This document shows, piece by piece, positions 8,266 to 16,983 of a stretch of DNA of 64,000 nt. The DNA comes from Telluria beijingensis. Its GTDB lineage: Bacteria; Pseudomonadota; Gammaproteobacteria; Burkholderiales; Burkholderiaceae_D. The notes under the pieces were generated by a model. That model was not told the DNA's origin, did not search any database, and saw only the letters and a list, made by a program, of their open reading frames with translations. Each line of letters starts with the position of its first letter. Position 1 is the first letter of the stretch. Position numbers and translations under genes: made by a program. The stretch lies in the NCBI RefSeq assembly GCF_030770395.1, contig NZ_CP132480.1, positions 3,979,760-4,043,759 on the forward strand, read 5' to 3'.

Positions 8266-10806
8266 TCAGGCCCTGGCCGCAGCCAGGATCCGCTCCAGCT
8301 CGCCCATGTCGACCGGCTTCACCAGGTGATGGTCGAAGCCGGCGCGGCTGCTGGCCTCGCGGTCCTGGGCCTGGCCGTAGCCAGTCACCGCCACCAGCAG
8401 CGCCTGCGCGGTGGCGGGCAGGGCGCGCAGGCGGCGCGCCAGTTCGTGGCCGTCCATGCCGGGCAGGCCGATGTCGAGCAGGCAGGCGTCGGGTGCGAAC
8501 GCCGCGGCGCGTTCCAGCGCCGCGAACGGGTCGTGCTCGACTGCCACCTCGTGACCGGCTGCGCCGACGTACATCGCCAGCACCTCGGCCGCGTCGACGT
8601 TGTCGTCCACCACCATCACCTTCAATCGCCGCTCCACCGCCGCCTTCGCGAGGCCGTCCGCGTCGCGCTGCGCGCCCTGGTCCGCGCAGCGCGGTAGGGT
8701 GATCGTCAAGGTGCTGCCCAGGCCCTGGCCGGGGCTCTCCATCCGCACGTTGCCCCCGTGCAGCTGCACCAGGCTGCGCACGAGCGCCAGCCCGATGCCC
8801 AGGCCTCCCTGGGTGCGGTCCGGAGTGCGCTCGCCCTGCACGAACATCTCGAAGGCGCGTTCTAGCTCGTGCGGCAGCATGCCGATGCCATTGTCCTGGA
8901 CGACCACGCGCAATTCTTTCTCGCCGAGTTCCAGCGCCACTTTCACCCTGCCGCCGGCGGGAGTGAACTTGACCGCGTTGTGCAGCACATTGCCCACCAC
9001 CTGCACCAGGCGCTTGCGGTCGCCCATCACGCAGGCCGGCGCCGGCAGCAGGGCGGTTTCCAGCCGGTGGCGTTTCTGCTGCAGTCCCTCCTGCACCTGT
9101 TCCAGCGCTTCCAGCACGACTTCGTTGATGTCGATCCGGGTCTTCGACAGCGCGACCAGGCCGCGCGTCACGCGCGACACGTCCAGCAGGTCGTCCACCA
9201 GGCCGGCCATGTGGCGCGCCTGGCGCGCGATGATGGCGCTGATCTGGCGCGTGCGCGCCGGGTCCAGCTTGTCCTGGCCCAGCAGCTGCGCTCCGGATGC
9301 GATCGGCGCCAGCGGATTGCGAAGTTCGTGCGCCAGCATGGCCAGGAATTCGTTCTTGCGCCGGTCGGCCTCGCGCAAGCCCTCCTCGGCGTTGACGCGG
9401 TCGGTGACGTCCTGGATCGTGCCCCGGATCGCCGTCACCCTCCCATCGGCATCGTGCACCGCTTCGCAGTGCACGTCGACCCAGATCCGGTGGCCTTCGG
9501 CGTGCAGCACCTGCATCTGCAGGCGGCCGTTGCCGCCATCGCGTTCCAGCTCGCGCAGCAGCGCGTCGACGCGCGCCCAGGATTCTTCCGGCAGCAGGGT
9601 GCCGCGCTGCTGGGCGAACGGCTGCACCTCGCGGCCGTAGATGAAGGGCACCGACTCGGAGGTCTCGACCGCGCCGGTGGCCAGCACCAGATGCCAGGTG
9701 CCGAAGCGCGCCATGCGGTGCGCGTCGCGCAGCTCCGCTTCCTTGACCGCCAGCGCCTGGGCGCGCTCGCCCAGCAGGGTAGAGGCGGCGCCGATCGCCT
9801 CGGCCACCTCGGCCGCCTCCTTGACGTGCACCTGCGTGAAGCGCGGCGGGGTCTCGCCCTTGCCGAGCGCCACCGCGGGCATGGTCAGGGCCTGGACCGA
9901 GCTTGCGAGCCGGCCGCCGATCTGCCAGGCCAGCAGCAGGCCGGCCCCGAACAGCAGGGCGATGCCGCCGACCAGCAGCAGGAGCGGTTCGAACAGCGCC
10001 TGGTTCAGCGCTGCCCGCGGCACGCCCACGCCGACCGACCAGCCGCTCTGTTCCGAGCGCGAGTAGAAGGTCCGGAGTTCCGTCCCCTCCTGGGAGATCG
10101 AGCGCGTCACGCCCTCGCGCGCCACCTGCATGGCGTTGTACAGGGGTGCGGTGACGCGGCGTCCGACGAACTGCTCGTGGTTCATATTTCGCGCGAAGAT
10201 GACGCCGCTGCGGTCGAACACCGAGGCGCGTGCGCCCTCGGGCACCGACTTCGGCGTCAGCATGTCCTTGAAATAGTCGGGCCGGATCCGGATGCTGAGG
10301 ACGTGGCTGATGCGGCCATCGACGAACACGGGCACGTCGATGCTGGCGGTCGGCTGTTGCGTGACGCGGCTGATGAACAGGTTCGACACCGAAGGCCGTC
10401 CGCTGGCGATCACCATGTCGAGCTGCGCCGAGCGGTCGTCCGGCAGCGCCACGCCATAAGGCACGCTGGTATTGAACAGTTGCCTGCCGGTGTGGTCGCG
10501 CAACACGGCGGTCATGCCGGGACCGGCCAGGGCCAGCGCCTCGCGCGCCTGGCGGTAGACACGGGCGAAGTCGCCCGTCGCCAGCGTGTCGAGCGTCGAC
10601 AGGGTCTGGGCGATCGCCTGCGCGTGCAGCAGCTTGCTGTCGACCGTATGCACCAGTGCGCGCACCGTGTGCATGGTGTTGCGCTCGAACTGGGAGCGGC
10701 TTTTCTCGTATTGGTGGATGAACAATAGCGAGGCGCCGACCACGCCCGGCAGCAGGGTCGCCAGGACGAGCCAGAGCAGGTAGGCCCGGAGCGGTCTGCG
10801 GGTCAT
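8266..10806 (-). CDS. Hybrid sensor histidine kinase/response regulator with periplasmic sensor, HAMP, PAS and REC
   Basis: 846-residue inner-membrane kinase. A membrane segment near residues 8-28 and a second near 275-297 enclose a periplasmic sensor of about 245 residues, probably a dCache-like domain. A HAMP region, a PAS domain (region of VQPFAQQRGTLLP to GTIQDVTDR), HisKA with LAMLAHELRNPLAPI (His near 490), an ATPase domain with NAVKF, DNGIGM and GGLGIGLALV, and a C-terminal receiver (VVDDN, LLDIGLPGMDG, LVKPVD) follow. The start at 10806 (MTRRPLRAY) puts the first membrane segment at the N terminus; an upstream start at 10884 would add 26 unlikely residues. No DNA-binding output exists, so a separate phosphotransfer partner is expected. 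Confidence 0.9.
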   Translation of the reverse strand: MTRRPLRAYLLWLVLATLLPGVVGASLLFIHQYEKSRSQFERNTMHTVRALVHTVDSKLLHAQAIAQTLSTLDTLATGDFARVYRQAREALALAGPGMTAVLRDHTGRQLFNTSVPYGVALPDDRSAQLDMVIASGRPSVSNLFISRVTQQPTASIDVPVFVDGRISHVLSIRIRPDYFKDMLTPKSVPEGARASVFDRSGVIFARNMNHEQFVGRRVTAPLYNAMQVAREGVTRSISQEGTELRTFYSRSEQSGWSVGVGVPRAALNQALFEPLLLLVGGIALLFGAGLLLAWQIGGRLASSVQALTMPAVALGKGETPPRFTQVHVKEAAEVAEAIGAASTLLGERAQALAVKEAELRDAHRMARFGTWHLVLATGAVETSESVPFIYGREVQPFAQQRGTLLPEESWARVDALLRELERDGGNGRLQMQVLHAEGHRIWVDVHCEAVHDADGRVTAIRGTIQDVTDRVNAEEGLREADRRKNEFLAMLAHELRNPLAPIASGAQLLGQDKLDPARTRQISAIIARQARHMAGLVDDLLDVSRVTRGLVALSKTRIDINEVVLEALEQVQEGLQQKRHRLETALLPAPACVMGDRKRLVQVVGNVLHNAVKFTPAGGRVKVALELGEKELRVVVQDNGIGMLPHELERAFEMFVQGERTPDRTQGGLGIGLALVRSLVQLHGGNVRMESPGQGLGSTLTITLPRCADQGAQRDADGLAKAAVERRLKVMVVDDNVDAAEVLAMYVGAAGHEVAVEHDPFAALERAAAFAPDACLLDIGLPGMDGHELARRLRALPATAQALLVAVTGYGQAQDREASSRAGFDHHLVKPVDMGELERILAAARA

Positions 10807-10880
10807 GGTGGATGAGGCGCCGGTCACATTGCTTTCCAGAACATTTGAACGGGCGATTCTACGCGCAATCCCGCCGGTAC

Positions 10881-10904
10881 ACACGCCAGTTCTGACTGGC
10901 GTGT
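10881..10904. repeat. 10-bp perfect hairpin between acetyltransferase and kinase genes
   Basis: Positions 10881-10890 pair exactly with 10895-10904 across a TCTG loop. No T-run follows on either strand, so it is not a classic terminator. It lies in the gap between the GNAT stop and the kinase start and may be a processing site or operator. Confidence 0.5.
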
Positions 10905-10926
10905 GGCAGGCGCCACGCCGGGTGAC

Positions 10927-11457
10927 TCAGGCGCGATGGCGCGGGAACAAGGTCTTGTAGTAGATCGCCGTCGGATGCCAGCGGCCGTTCGGGGTGCAGG
11001 CATAGTCGGGCAGTTCGCCGACCCGCTGGTAGCCGCTCTTGCGGTACAGCTCCTCGGCCTCGGAACCGGCCGCCGTGTCCAGGAACAGCAGGCCGCGGCG
11101 CAGGGCCAGCGCCTCGATCTCGAGCGCCTGCATCAGGGCGGTGCCAATGCCCTGGCGGCGCTCGGTGCAATGCACCAGCACCTTCTGCACCTCGGCGCGG
11201 TTGAGGCCATTGGGCTTGAGACACAGGTCGAGCTGGGCGCTGCCGACCAGGACGCCATCGCGCAGGGCCGCCAGCAGCACGCGCCGCCCGGCGCCGACCT
11301 CGTCCGCCACGCCCTGCCAGTAGGCATCCAGCTGGTCCTGGTCGAGCCCGTTGAGAAAGCCCAGCGAATGGCCATCGGCGACGGCGTCGAGCAGCAGCGT
11401 GGCCAGTTGCGGCCTGAGGTCGGCGATGGTGCGCGGGTCGAGTCGGCGGATGATCAT
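10927..11457 (-). CDS. GNAT-family N-acetyltransferase
   Basis: 176-residue GCN5-related acetyltransferase. The acetyl-CoA pyrophosphate loop is seen as RRQGIGTALMQ near residue 102, preceded by the beta-strand VQKVLVHC. The C-terminal part LYRKSGYQRVGELPDYA is the usual acceptor-side strand of single-domain GNATs. AGGAG lies 6 nt before the ATG. The substrate is unknown. It is followed by the hybrid kinase on the same strand, 120 nt downstream, but nothing ties the functions together. Confidence 0.85.
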   Translation of the reverse strand: MIIRRLDPRTIADLRPQLATLLLDAVADGHSLGFLNGLDQDQLDAYWQGVADEVGAGRRVLLAALRDGVLVGSAQLDLCLKPNGLNRAEVQKVLVHCTERRQGIGTALMQALEIEALALRRGLLFLDTAAGSEAEELYRKSGYQRVGELPDYACTPNGRWHPTAIYYKTLFPRHRA

Positions 11458-11540
11458 GGGAGCTCCTGGTTCGATGGCGGATGATTATTTCCAAAGCACA
11501 ATGCATGCCAACTGATCATTACATATTTACAAAGTGCGGG

Positions 11541-11567
11541 TCAAACCCGTTGCAAGCGCGCCATAGT
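11541..11567 (+). promoter_or_regulatory. Possible FliA (sigma-28)-type promoter for chemoreceptor 1
   Basis: TCAAACCC (11541-11548) and GCCATAGT (11560-11567) are 11 bp apart, the spacing of flagellar sigma-28 promoters, and the second box keeps GCC. The match to the remaining positions is weak, so this rests mainly on context and spacing. Confidence 0.25.
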
Positions 11568-11675
11568 TAAACCGGATAAACAGGAAAATTTACAGTTCTT
11601 AGCAGTTGTCCATCGACAGCAAGGAACGATGTCTGTAACTTCTTTCCTTCTAGAAACTCAGCAAATCCACACAAG

Positions 11676-13376
11676 ATGAAACTGACCAACCTGAAAATCG
11701 GCAAGCGCCTGGCCCTGGGCTATGGCCTGATCTGCGCCATGCTGGTGCTCATGATCGTGACGAGCAATGCGATGCTGGGCCGGATCAATGCCGGCACCGA
11801 CGAGATCGTCCATAACCGCATGCCGCGCATCGCGCTGACCAACCGGATGCAGGCCGAGATCAACAATGTCGCGATCGCGCTGCGCAATATGCTGCTGACC
11901 GACGATGCCGCCGACCGCGAGCGCCAGGTACGCGACATCATGGCCTCGCGTGCGGCGATGGACGACATCCTGCACCAGTTGAAGGATGCGCTGTCGAATC
12001 CGAAGGCGGCCGACCTGCTCGAGCGCATGAACAAGGAAGCGGCGCTGTACAGGACGGGCCAGGACGCCATCATCAAGCACATCGCCGCCGGCGAGATGGA
12101 AGCGGCGCGCGCCTTGCTGAGCGAAGAACTGCGGCCGCTGCTGGTGCGCCTGAAGGGCGCGACCGCCGAACAGACCGCCTTGCAGAACGAGATCGCCGAC
12201 CGGGCGGCGCGCGATGCCGAGGCCACCTACCGCAGCACCAGCACGCTGATGTGGGGCCTGGGCGCGGCCGCCCTGGCGCTGGCGGCCGCGGTGGCCTGGC
12301 TGATCACCCGTTCGATCACCCAGCCCCTGGGGCGGGCGCTGGACGTCGCCAACACGGTCGCCGCGGGCGACCTGACCAGCCGCATCGAGGTTACCTCGCG
12401 CGACGAGACGGGCCAGTTGCTGCAGGCCCTGAAGACCATGAACGAAAGCCTGGCGCGCACCGTGGGCACGGTGCGCATCGGCACCGACACCATCGCGGTG
12501 GCCGCCGGCCAGGTGGCGGTCGGCAGCCAGGATCTGTCGAGCCGCACCGAGCAGCAGGCGTCGGCGCTCGAAGAAGCGGCGTCGTCGATGGAAGAGCTGA
12601 CCTCGACCGTCCGCCAGAACGCCGACAATGCGCGCCAGGCCAATGTGCTGGCCGAAGCCGCGTCCAGCGTGGCGGCGCGCGGCGGCGCGGTGATCGAGCA
12701 GGTGGTGGGCACCATGGACGCCATCCACGCTTCATCGGCGAAGATCACGGACATCATCGGCGTCATCGACGGCATCGCCTTCCAGACCAATATCCTCGCG
12801 CTCAATGCGGCGGTGGAGGCGGCGCGCGCCGGCGAGCAGGGACGCGGCTTTGCCGTGGTCGCGAGCGAGGTGCGCAACCTGGCCCAGCGCTCGGCGGCGG
12901 CAGCGCGCGAGATCAAGGGCCTGATCGGCGACTCGAGCGGCAAGGTGGCCGACGGCAGCCGGCTGGTGGCCGAAGCCGGCGCCACGATGGTGGAGATCGT
13001 CGACAGCGTGCGCCGCGTGACCGACATCATGTCCGAGATCGGCGCCGCCAGCCTGGAGCAGACCGAAGGCATCGAGCAGATCAACGTGGCGGTGGCGCAG
13101 ATGGACGAGGGCACCCAGCAGAACGCGGCCCTGGTCGAGGAAGCGGCGGCCGCAGCGGCGGCCCTGCGCGAGCAGTCGACCAGGCTGGCGCAGGCGGTGT
13201 CGGTGTTCCGGATCGATGGCGAGCAGTTGCTGGCGGCGTCGACCGCGTCGGTAGGAATGCTGGCAGCGGCGCCGGCGTCAGTCGCCCTGGCGCGGCCGGC
13301 GGTGCGTCCCCTTCCTGCTTCCCGGCCGGCGCCACGCCAGGCCAAGGCAGAGACGGCGGAGTGGGAAGAATTCTGA
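11676..13376 (+). CDS. Methyl-accepting chemotaxis protein 1 (4HB sensor, CheR/CheB-tethering tail)
   Basis: 566-residue chemoreceptor. Membrane segments lie near residues 11-32 and 190-210 around a four-helix-bundle periplasmic sensor of about 155 residues. A HAMP domain ([19 protein letters not shown]) and a long signalling coiled coil follow. The hairpin tip carries the near-invariant [20 protein letters not shown]. The protein ends in EWEEF, which fits the xWxxF pentapeptide that recruits the methyltransferase and methylesterase. It starts with ATG at 11676. A paralogue follows 225 bp downstream, and a terminator lies just after this gene. Confidence 0.93.
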   Translation: MKLTNLKIGKRLALGYGLICAMLVLMIVTSNAMLGRINAGTDEIVHNRMPRIALTNRMQAEINNVAIALRNMLLTDDAADRERQVRDIMASRAAMDDILHQLKDALSNPKAADLLERMNKEAALYRTGQDAIIKHIAAGEMEAARALLSEELRPLLVRLKGATAEQTALQNEIADRAARDAEATYRSTSTLMWGLGAAALALAAAVAWLITRSITQPLGRALDVANTVAAGDLTSRIEVTSRDETGQLLQALKTMNESLARTVGTVRIGTDTIAVAAGQVAVGSQDLSSRTEQQASALEEAASSMEELTSTVRQNADNARQANVLAEAASSVAARGGAVIEQVVGTMDAIHASSAKITDIIGVIDGIAFQTNILALNAAVEAARAGEQGRGFAVVASEVRNLAQRSAAAAREIKGLIGDSSGKVADGSRLVAEAGATMVEIVDSVRRVTDIMSEIGAASLEQTEGIEQINVAVAQMDEGTQQNAALVEEAAAAAAALREQSTRLAQAVSVFRIDGEQLLAASTASVGMLAAAPASVALARPAVRPLPASRPAPRQAKAETAEWEEF

Positions 13377-13398
13377 TCCACGACCCGGCATGACGACG

Positions 13399-13426
13399 AC
13401 GGCAAGCTTCGGCTTGCCGTTTTTTT
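13399..13426 (+). terminator. Rho-independent terminator after chemoreceptor 1
   Basis: ACGGCAAGC (13399-13407) pairs with GCTTGCCGT (13412-13420) across TTCG and is followed by a run of seven T. The stem core is the same as in the terminator behind chemoreceptor 2. Confidence 0.93.
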
Positions 13427-13427
13427 A

Positions 13428-13487
13428 TTTTTTGACATACCCGCATGTCAAAAAACATGGCTCATCGTCCAGAAAAAAAGACGATGA
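13428..13487. repeat. Two consecutive inverted repeats between the tandem chemoreceptor genes
   Basis: The first repeat has 11-bp arms, 13428-13438 and 13445-13455 (TTTTTTGACAT and its complement), 6 nt apart. The second has 8-bp arms, 13462-13469 and 13480-13487 (TCATCGTC and its complement), 10 nt apart, with an A-run in the loop. The first contains TTGACA and could overlap a -35 box; it could also be a second, bidirectional terminator. They precede the GTG start of chemoreceptor 2 by about 115 nt. Confidence 0.6.
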
Positions 13488-13601
13488 CGCCAGCATTGCC
13501 CATTCGTTAGCGTGCATGCATCGTTATTGTACGCACTAGAACTTACCCTGGTTGCTTAACAGAAATAGCAATGACATGTTTAGCAATAAGGAAGAGTTCT
13601 C

Positions 13602-15239
13602 GTGAAATTAGCAGACCTGAGTATTGGAAAACGCCTGGCGCTGGGCTTCGGCATCGTCGCCTTCATGCTGGTCCTGATCAGCGCCCTTGGCAATGCCTCC
13701 ATCCTGCGCCTGAACAACGGCACCCGCGACATCGTGGAACACCGCTTGCCGGCGATCGAAATGAGCAACCGGGTCGAGACCCAGATCAGCACCATCGCCA
13801 TCGCCATGCGCAATATGCTGCTCAACGCCGATCCGGCCGACCGCCGCCAGCAGGCTGCGATCATCGACGCCGCACGCGTGGCGCTGGGCACGACCCTGTC
13901 CGAGATCGAACCGACCCTGATGGCGCATCCGGAATCGATCGGCATCCTGCGCCGCATGGAAGCGGCCAGCGCCAGCTACCTCGCCGGCGTCGATGGCCTG
14001 GTGCGGCTGCTCGACGCCGGCCAGGACGAGCAGGCCAGGGCCTATCTGCTCGACGAGCTGCGCCCGCGCCTGGGCATTCTGAAAGAGGCGACCGGCGCCG
14101 AGCTGGCGCTGCAGAAGGCGTTCAGCGAAGCGGCGGCGCGCGACGCGGCCGCGACCTATGCCAGCACCATCCGCCAGACCTGGGGCCTGGGCCTGCTGGC
14201 GCTGGCGTTGGCGGCGGCGATCGCGATCTGGATCACGCGCTCGATCACCCGCCCGGTGGCGCGCGCGCTCGAAGTCGCCAATACCGTGGCGGCGGGCGAT
14301 CTCACCAGCCGCATCGAGGTCACGGCCCGCGACGAGACGGGCCAGCTGCTGCAGGCCCTCAAGACCATGAACGCCAGCCTGGCGCGCACCGTGGGCGCCG
14401 TGCGCTCGGGCACCGACGCCATCGCGGTGGCCGCCGGCCAGGTCGCCGCGGGCAGCCAGGACCTCTCCAGCCGCACCGAGCAGCAGGCCGGCGCGCTGGA
14501 AGAAACCGCGTCGTCGATGGAAGAGTTGACTTCGACCGTCAGGCAGAACGCCGACAATGCGCGCCAGGCCACCGTGCTGGCCGCGTCGGCGTCCGGCGTG
14601 GCAGCGCGCGGCGGCGACGTGATCCACCAGGTGGTCGACACCATGGACGCGATCCAGGCGTCGTCCAGCAAGATCGGCGACATCATCGGCGTGATCGACG
14701 GCATCGCTTTCCAGACCAATATCCTGGCGCTGAATGCGGCGGTCGAGGCGGCGCGCGCCGGCGAGCAGGGCAGGGGCTTCGCGGTGGTGGCGACCGAGGT
14801 GCGCAACCTGGCCCAGCGCTCGGCGGCCGCGGCGCGCGAAATCAAGGGGCTGATCGCCGATTCGGGCGACAAGGTGGCCGCTGGCAGCATGCTGGTGGCG
14901 CAGGCCGGCGCCACGATGGAAGAGATCGTCGACAGCGTGCGCCGCGTGACCGATATCATGGGCGAGATCAGCGCTGCCAGCCAGGAGCAGAGCGCCGGCA
15001 TCGAGCAGGTCAACGGCGCGGTGGCGCAGATGGACGAAGGCACGCAGCAGAACGCGGCCCTGGTCGAGGAAACCGCCGCCGCTTCGCAGGCGATGCAGGA
15101 GCAGGCGGCCAGGCTGGCGCAGGCGGTGGCGGTGTTCCGGATCGATGCCGGCCAGGGCGGCGAGGCGCGCAAGCCGGTCGCGCAGCCGTCAGCGGCGAGG
15201 CGCCCAGCGGTCGCCGGTCCCGCCGCGGCGGCGTGCTAG
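13602..15239 (+). CDS. Methyl-accepting chemotaxis protein 2 (tandem paralogue, no tethering pentapeptide)
   Basis: 545-residue chemoreceptor with the same plan as its upstream neighbour: N-terminal membrane segment, four-helix sensor, second segment near residues 188-208, HAMP and signalling domain with the [20 protein letters not shown] tip. From the HAMP domain on, the two proteins are nearly identical (about 14280-15150 aligns with 12350-13220), while the sensors differ, so they probably detect different ligands. The GTG at 13602 has AGGAAG upstream. The C terminus ends in alanines and a cysteine and lacks the xWxxF pentapeptide, so adaptation may depend on other receptors. Confidence 0.92.
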   Translation: MKLADLSIGKRLALGFGIVAFMLVLISALGNASILRLNNGTRDIVEHRLPAIEMSNRVETQISTIAIAMRNMLLNADPADRRQQAAIIDAARVALGTTLSEIEPTLMAHPESIGILRRMEAASASYLAGVDGLVRLLDAGQDEQARAYLLDELRPRLGILKEATGAELALQKAFSEAAARDAAATYASTIRQTWGLGLLALALAAAIAIWITRSITRPVARALEVANTVAAGDLTSRIEVTARDETGQLLQALKTMNASLARTVGAVRSGTDAIAVAAGQVAAGSQDLSSRTEQQAGALEETASSMEELTSTVRQNADNARQATVLAASASGVAARGGDVIHQVVDTMDAIQASSSKIGDIIGVIDGIAFQTNILALNAAVEAARAGEQGRGFAVVATEVRNLAQRSAAAAREIKGLIADSGDKVAAGSMLVAQAGATMEEIVDSVRRVTDIMGEISAASQEQSAGIEQVNGAVAQMDEGTQQNAALVEETAAASQAMQEQAARLAQAVAVFRIDAGQGGEARKPVAQPSAARRPAVAGPAAAAC

Positions 15240-15260
15240 ACGATCCGCGAAACGCCAAAA

Positions 15261-15294
15261 AAAAAACGGCAAGCCGAAAGGCTTGCCGTTTTTT
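15261..15294. terminator. Bidirectional terminator between chemoreceptor 2 and porin
   Basis: A 15-bp perfect stem (15261-15275 with 15280-15294) around a GAAA loop ends in T6 on the plus strand and T6 on the minus strand. It therefore serves both the chemoreceptor and the convergent porin gene, whose stop is at 15337. Confidence 0.94.
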
Positions 15295-15336
15295 GCGGTG
15301 TAAACCGGATGACATGCACCCGGTTCCAGGCGTCGC

Positions 15337-16371
15337 TTAGAACGAGTGACGCACGCCGATGTTGTACACCTGTGGGTCCGAGCCGAAGGCGCCGGCAGGC
15401 ATGGCGATCGCGTTGCCCGAACCGGCCAGCGAGAACAGGCCGGTGCCGTTGTTGCGCAGCTTGGCGTACGACGCGTACACGTTGGTGCGCTTCGACAGGG
15501 TGTAGGTGTAGGCCAGGGTGATTGCCTTGCCTTCCGCATCGCCGACTTCCTGCTCTTGCTGCTGGTAGTTCAGGTAGACGCGGCTGGCGCCGAAGCCGTA
15601 CGACACGCCGGCGTTCATCTGCTCGTACTTGTTGTCGATGCCGTTGGTGAATTCAGGATCTGCAGCCATGTAGCCGCCGCGCAGTTCGAAGTTGCCGAAC
15701 TTGTAGCCCAGGCCGACGGCGTATTCCTTGCTGTCGCCCGCTGGCAGGTCTTCCTTGTTCTGGTAGCCGGCGCCGATGTAGAAGCCCGCGTTCGCGTATT
15801 CCAGGGACACGCCGGTGATGTCGCCGCTGTCCTGGGTCGGGGTTTCGTTGCGCTCGCCCGCGCCGTAGGCTGCGCGCAGGGTGAAGCCGTTCAAGGCATT
15901 GCTCTGGTAGTTGACCGAGTTGTCCAGGCGGCGGGTCAGGCGGTTGGTGCCGAAGGCAACCAGGTTCGAACCGTAGAAGCCCTGGCCCAGGGTGTCCGAT
16001 GCGCTGGCGACGGCGGCGATCGGGCCGTATTCGCGGCCGACGGTCACGGTGCCGAAGGCGCCTTGCAGGCCGACCACGGCGCGGCGGTCGAACAGGCGCG
16101 TGTTGGTGGCGCCGGTATCGGCGGCGACGGCGGCTTCGATGTTGAACAGCGCTTTCAGGCCGTTGCCCAGGTCTTCGGTACCGCGGAAGCCGATGCGGCT
16201 TGCCGACTGGGTGCCCGACGAAACGACGGTGCGGCTGCTTTCGCCTGGCGCGTCGGTGTTCTCGACGCCGATCGATGCATCGATCATGCCGTACATGGTG
16301 ACGCTGGTTTGAGCGTGGGCGACCACCGGCAGTGCCGACACGAGGGCGATTGCAAGAATTTTGTGCTTCAT
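15337..16371 (-). CDS. Gram-negative general porin
   Basis: 344-residue outer-membrane beta-barrel of the betaproteobacterial porin family (Gram_neg_porins). A signal peptide (MKHKILAIALVSALPVVAHA) is followed by the typical first strand SVTMYGMIDASIGV, repeated amphipathic strands, the loop motif GFRGTEDLGNGLKALF and ends in VRHSF with the terminal phenylalanine needed for barrel assembly. GGAGAG lies 7 nt before the ATG. Such porins pass small hydrophilic solutes; selectivity cannot be told. Its location next to the TonB receptor gene could be accidental. Confidence 0.93.
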   Translation of the reverse strand: MKHKILAIALVSALPVVAHAQTSVTMYGMIDASIGVENTDAPGESSRTVVSSGTQSASRIGFRGTEDLGNGLKALFNIEAAVAADTGATNTRLFDRRAVVGLQGAFGTVTVGREYGPIAAVASASDTLGQGFYGSNLVAFGTNRLTRRLDNSVNYQSNALNGFTLRAAYGAGERNETPTQDSGDITGVSLEYANAGFYIGAGYQNKEDLPAGDSKEYAVGLGYKFGNFELRGGYMAADPEFTNGIDNKYEQMNAGVSYGFGASRVYLNYQQQEQEVGDAEGKAITLAYTYTLSKRTNVYASYAKLRNNGTGLFSLAGSGNAIAMPAGAFGSDPQVYNIGVRHSF

Positions 16372-16582
16372 GGATGTCTCTCCAGTGACTGTTTGTGAAT
16401 TAGCCTATCCATCATGACATGCCAGACAGACATTTGTCATCGGTGCGCGCCCAATCGGAACGGGGTCGAAACCCCCAATTGACAAGCCCGGTTTGCCGTT
16501 GCCTGGCACCGTTTTCATAGGAGAGACCAGCGCTGGTGCGGTGTCGTGACAGGGGAGGGATCGGTAGCGCTCGCTTACAAAT

Positions 16583-16656
16583 ACTTGCAAGTAATCAACT
16601 TATTGCGTTGCAATAACGCCACAGTTTCACCATAGATATCTATTGCAGTGCGCAAT
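16583..16656. promoter_or_regulatory. Cluster of TTGC/GCAA palindromes in the porin-TonB receptor gap
   Basis: The 612-bp gap between the divergent porin and TonB receptor genes holds no supported gene. It contains ACTTGCAAGT (16583-16592, perfect palindrome), TTATTGC-GTT-GCAATAA (16600-16616) and ATTGC-AGTGC-GCAAT (16642-16656), all built on TTGC/GCAA half-sites. A further ATGACA/TGTCAT pair lies near 16415-16440. The cluster looks like operator sites for the porin, the receptor, or both; the binding protein is unknown. Confidence 0.45.
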
Positions 16657-16848
16657 CACAGTGCGGAACACATTACGGCCGGCGGCACGTTCAAAATGCC
16701 GGCGCGTGCATATGGAGCGCGCCTGTCGGCACCTTGTGCGACATGCCTTCTTTCATAGACGCTATTGCACTATGCTTATGCGCTTTTTGCACCGCGGCAG
16801 TGCGTCGCTGCCAGGCGGTTTTTGCTGGCCGATGCAAAAGACTTGACA

Positions 16849-16923
16849 GATACGCCGATACATAAATCGGTATCGGAGCGCAGGAAAATATGATTGGAAC
16901 GTTCTCAATGCATCTCCTACCAT
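16849..16923 (+). promoter_or_regulatory. Arabinose-regulon promoter, copy 1 (TonB receptor): LysR-type site and core promoter
   Basis: GATAC at 16857-16861 and TATC at 16871-16874 form the GATA-N10-TATC dyad, here widened to CCGATAC-N8-GTATCGG. Twenty bases after the start of TATC comes TGATTGGAA (16891-16899), then TCTC (16903-16906, TATC in the other copies) and a -10 box TACCAT (16918-16923). TTGGAA serves as the -35 with an 18-bp spacer. The dyad is centred about 64 bp before the expected start of transcription. An additional GATAC lies at 16849-16853. The same layout precedes 24950 and 39913. Confidence 0.8.
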
Positions 16924-16983
16924 TACCTTCGAGCATGACATAAATACAGCCGGATATCGGCATATAACGACAAAAGGAGACAT

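Noticed and set aside
8252..8270. CCTGAGC/GCTCAGG stem between the M28 peptidase and the kinase as a terminator
   Set aside because: It lacks a T-run and overlaps the stop codon of the kinase gene; only a weak candidate.
13602..15239. A frameshift at the end of chemoreceptor 2 hiding a tethering pentapeptide
   Set aside because: The other frames near the stop do not give an xWxxF ending, so there is no evidence of a lost tail by a single indel.
16405..16590. 61-codon minus-strand ORF in the porin-receptor gap
   Set aside because: No ribosome site, no domain, and it covers inverted repeats that look regulatory.
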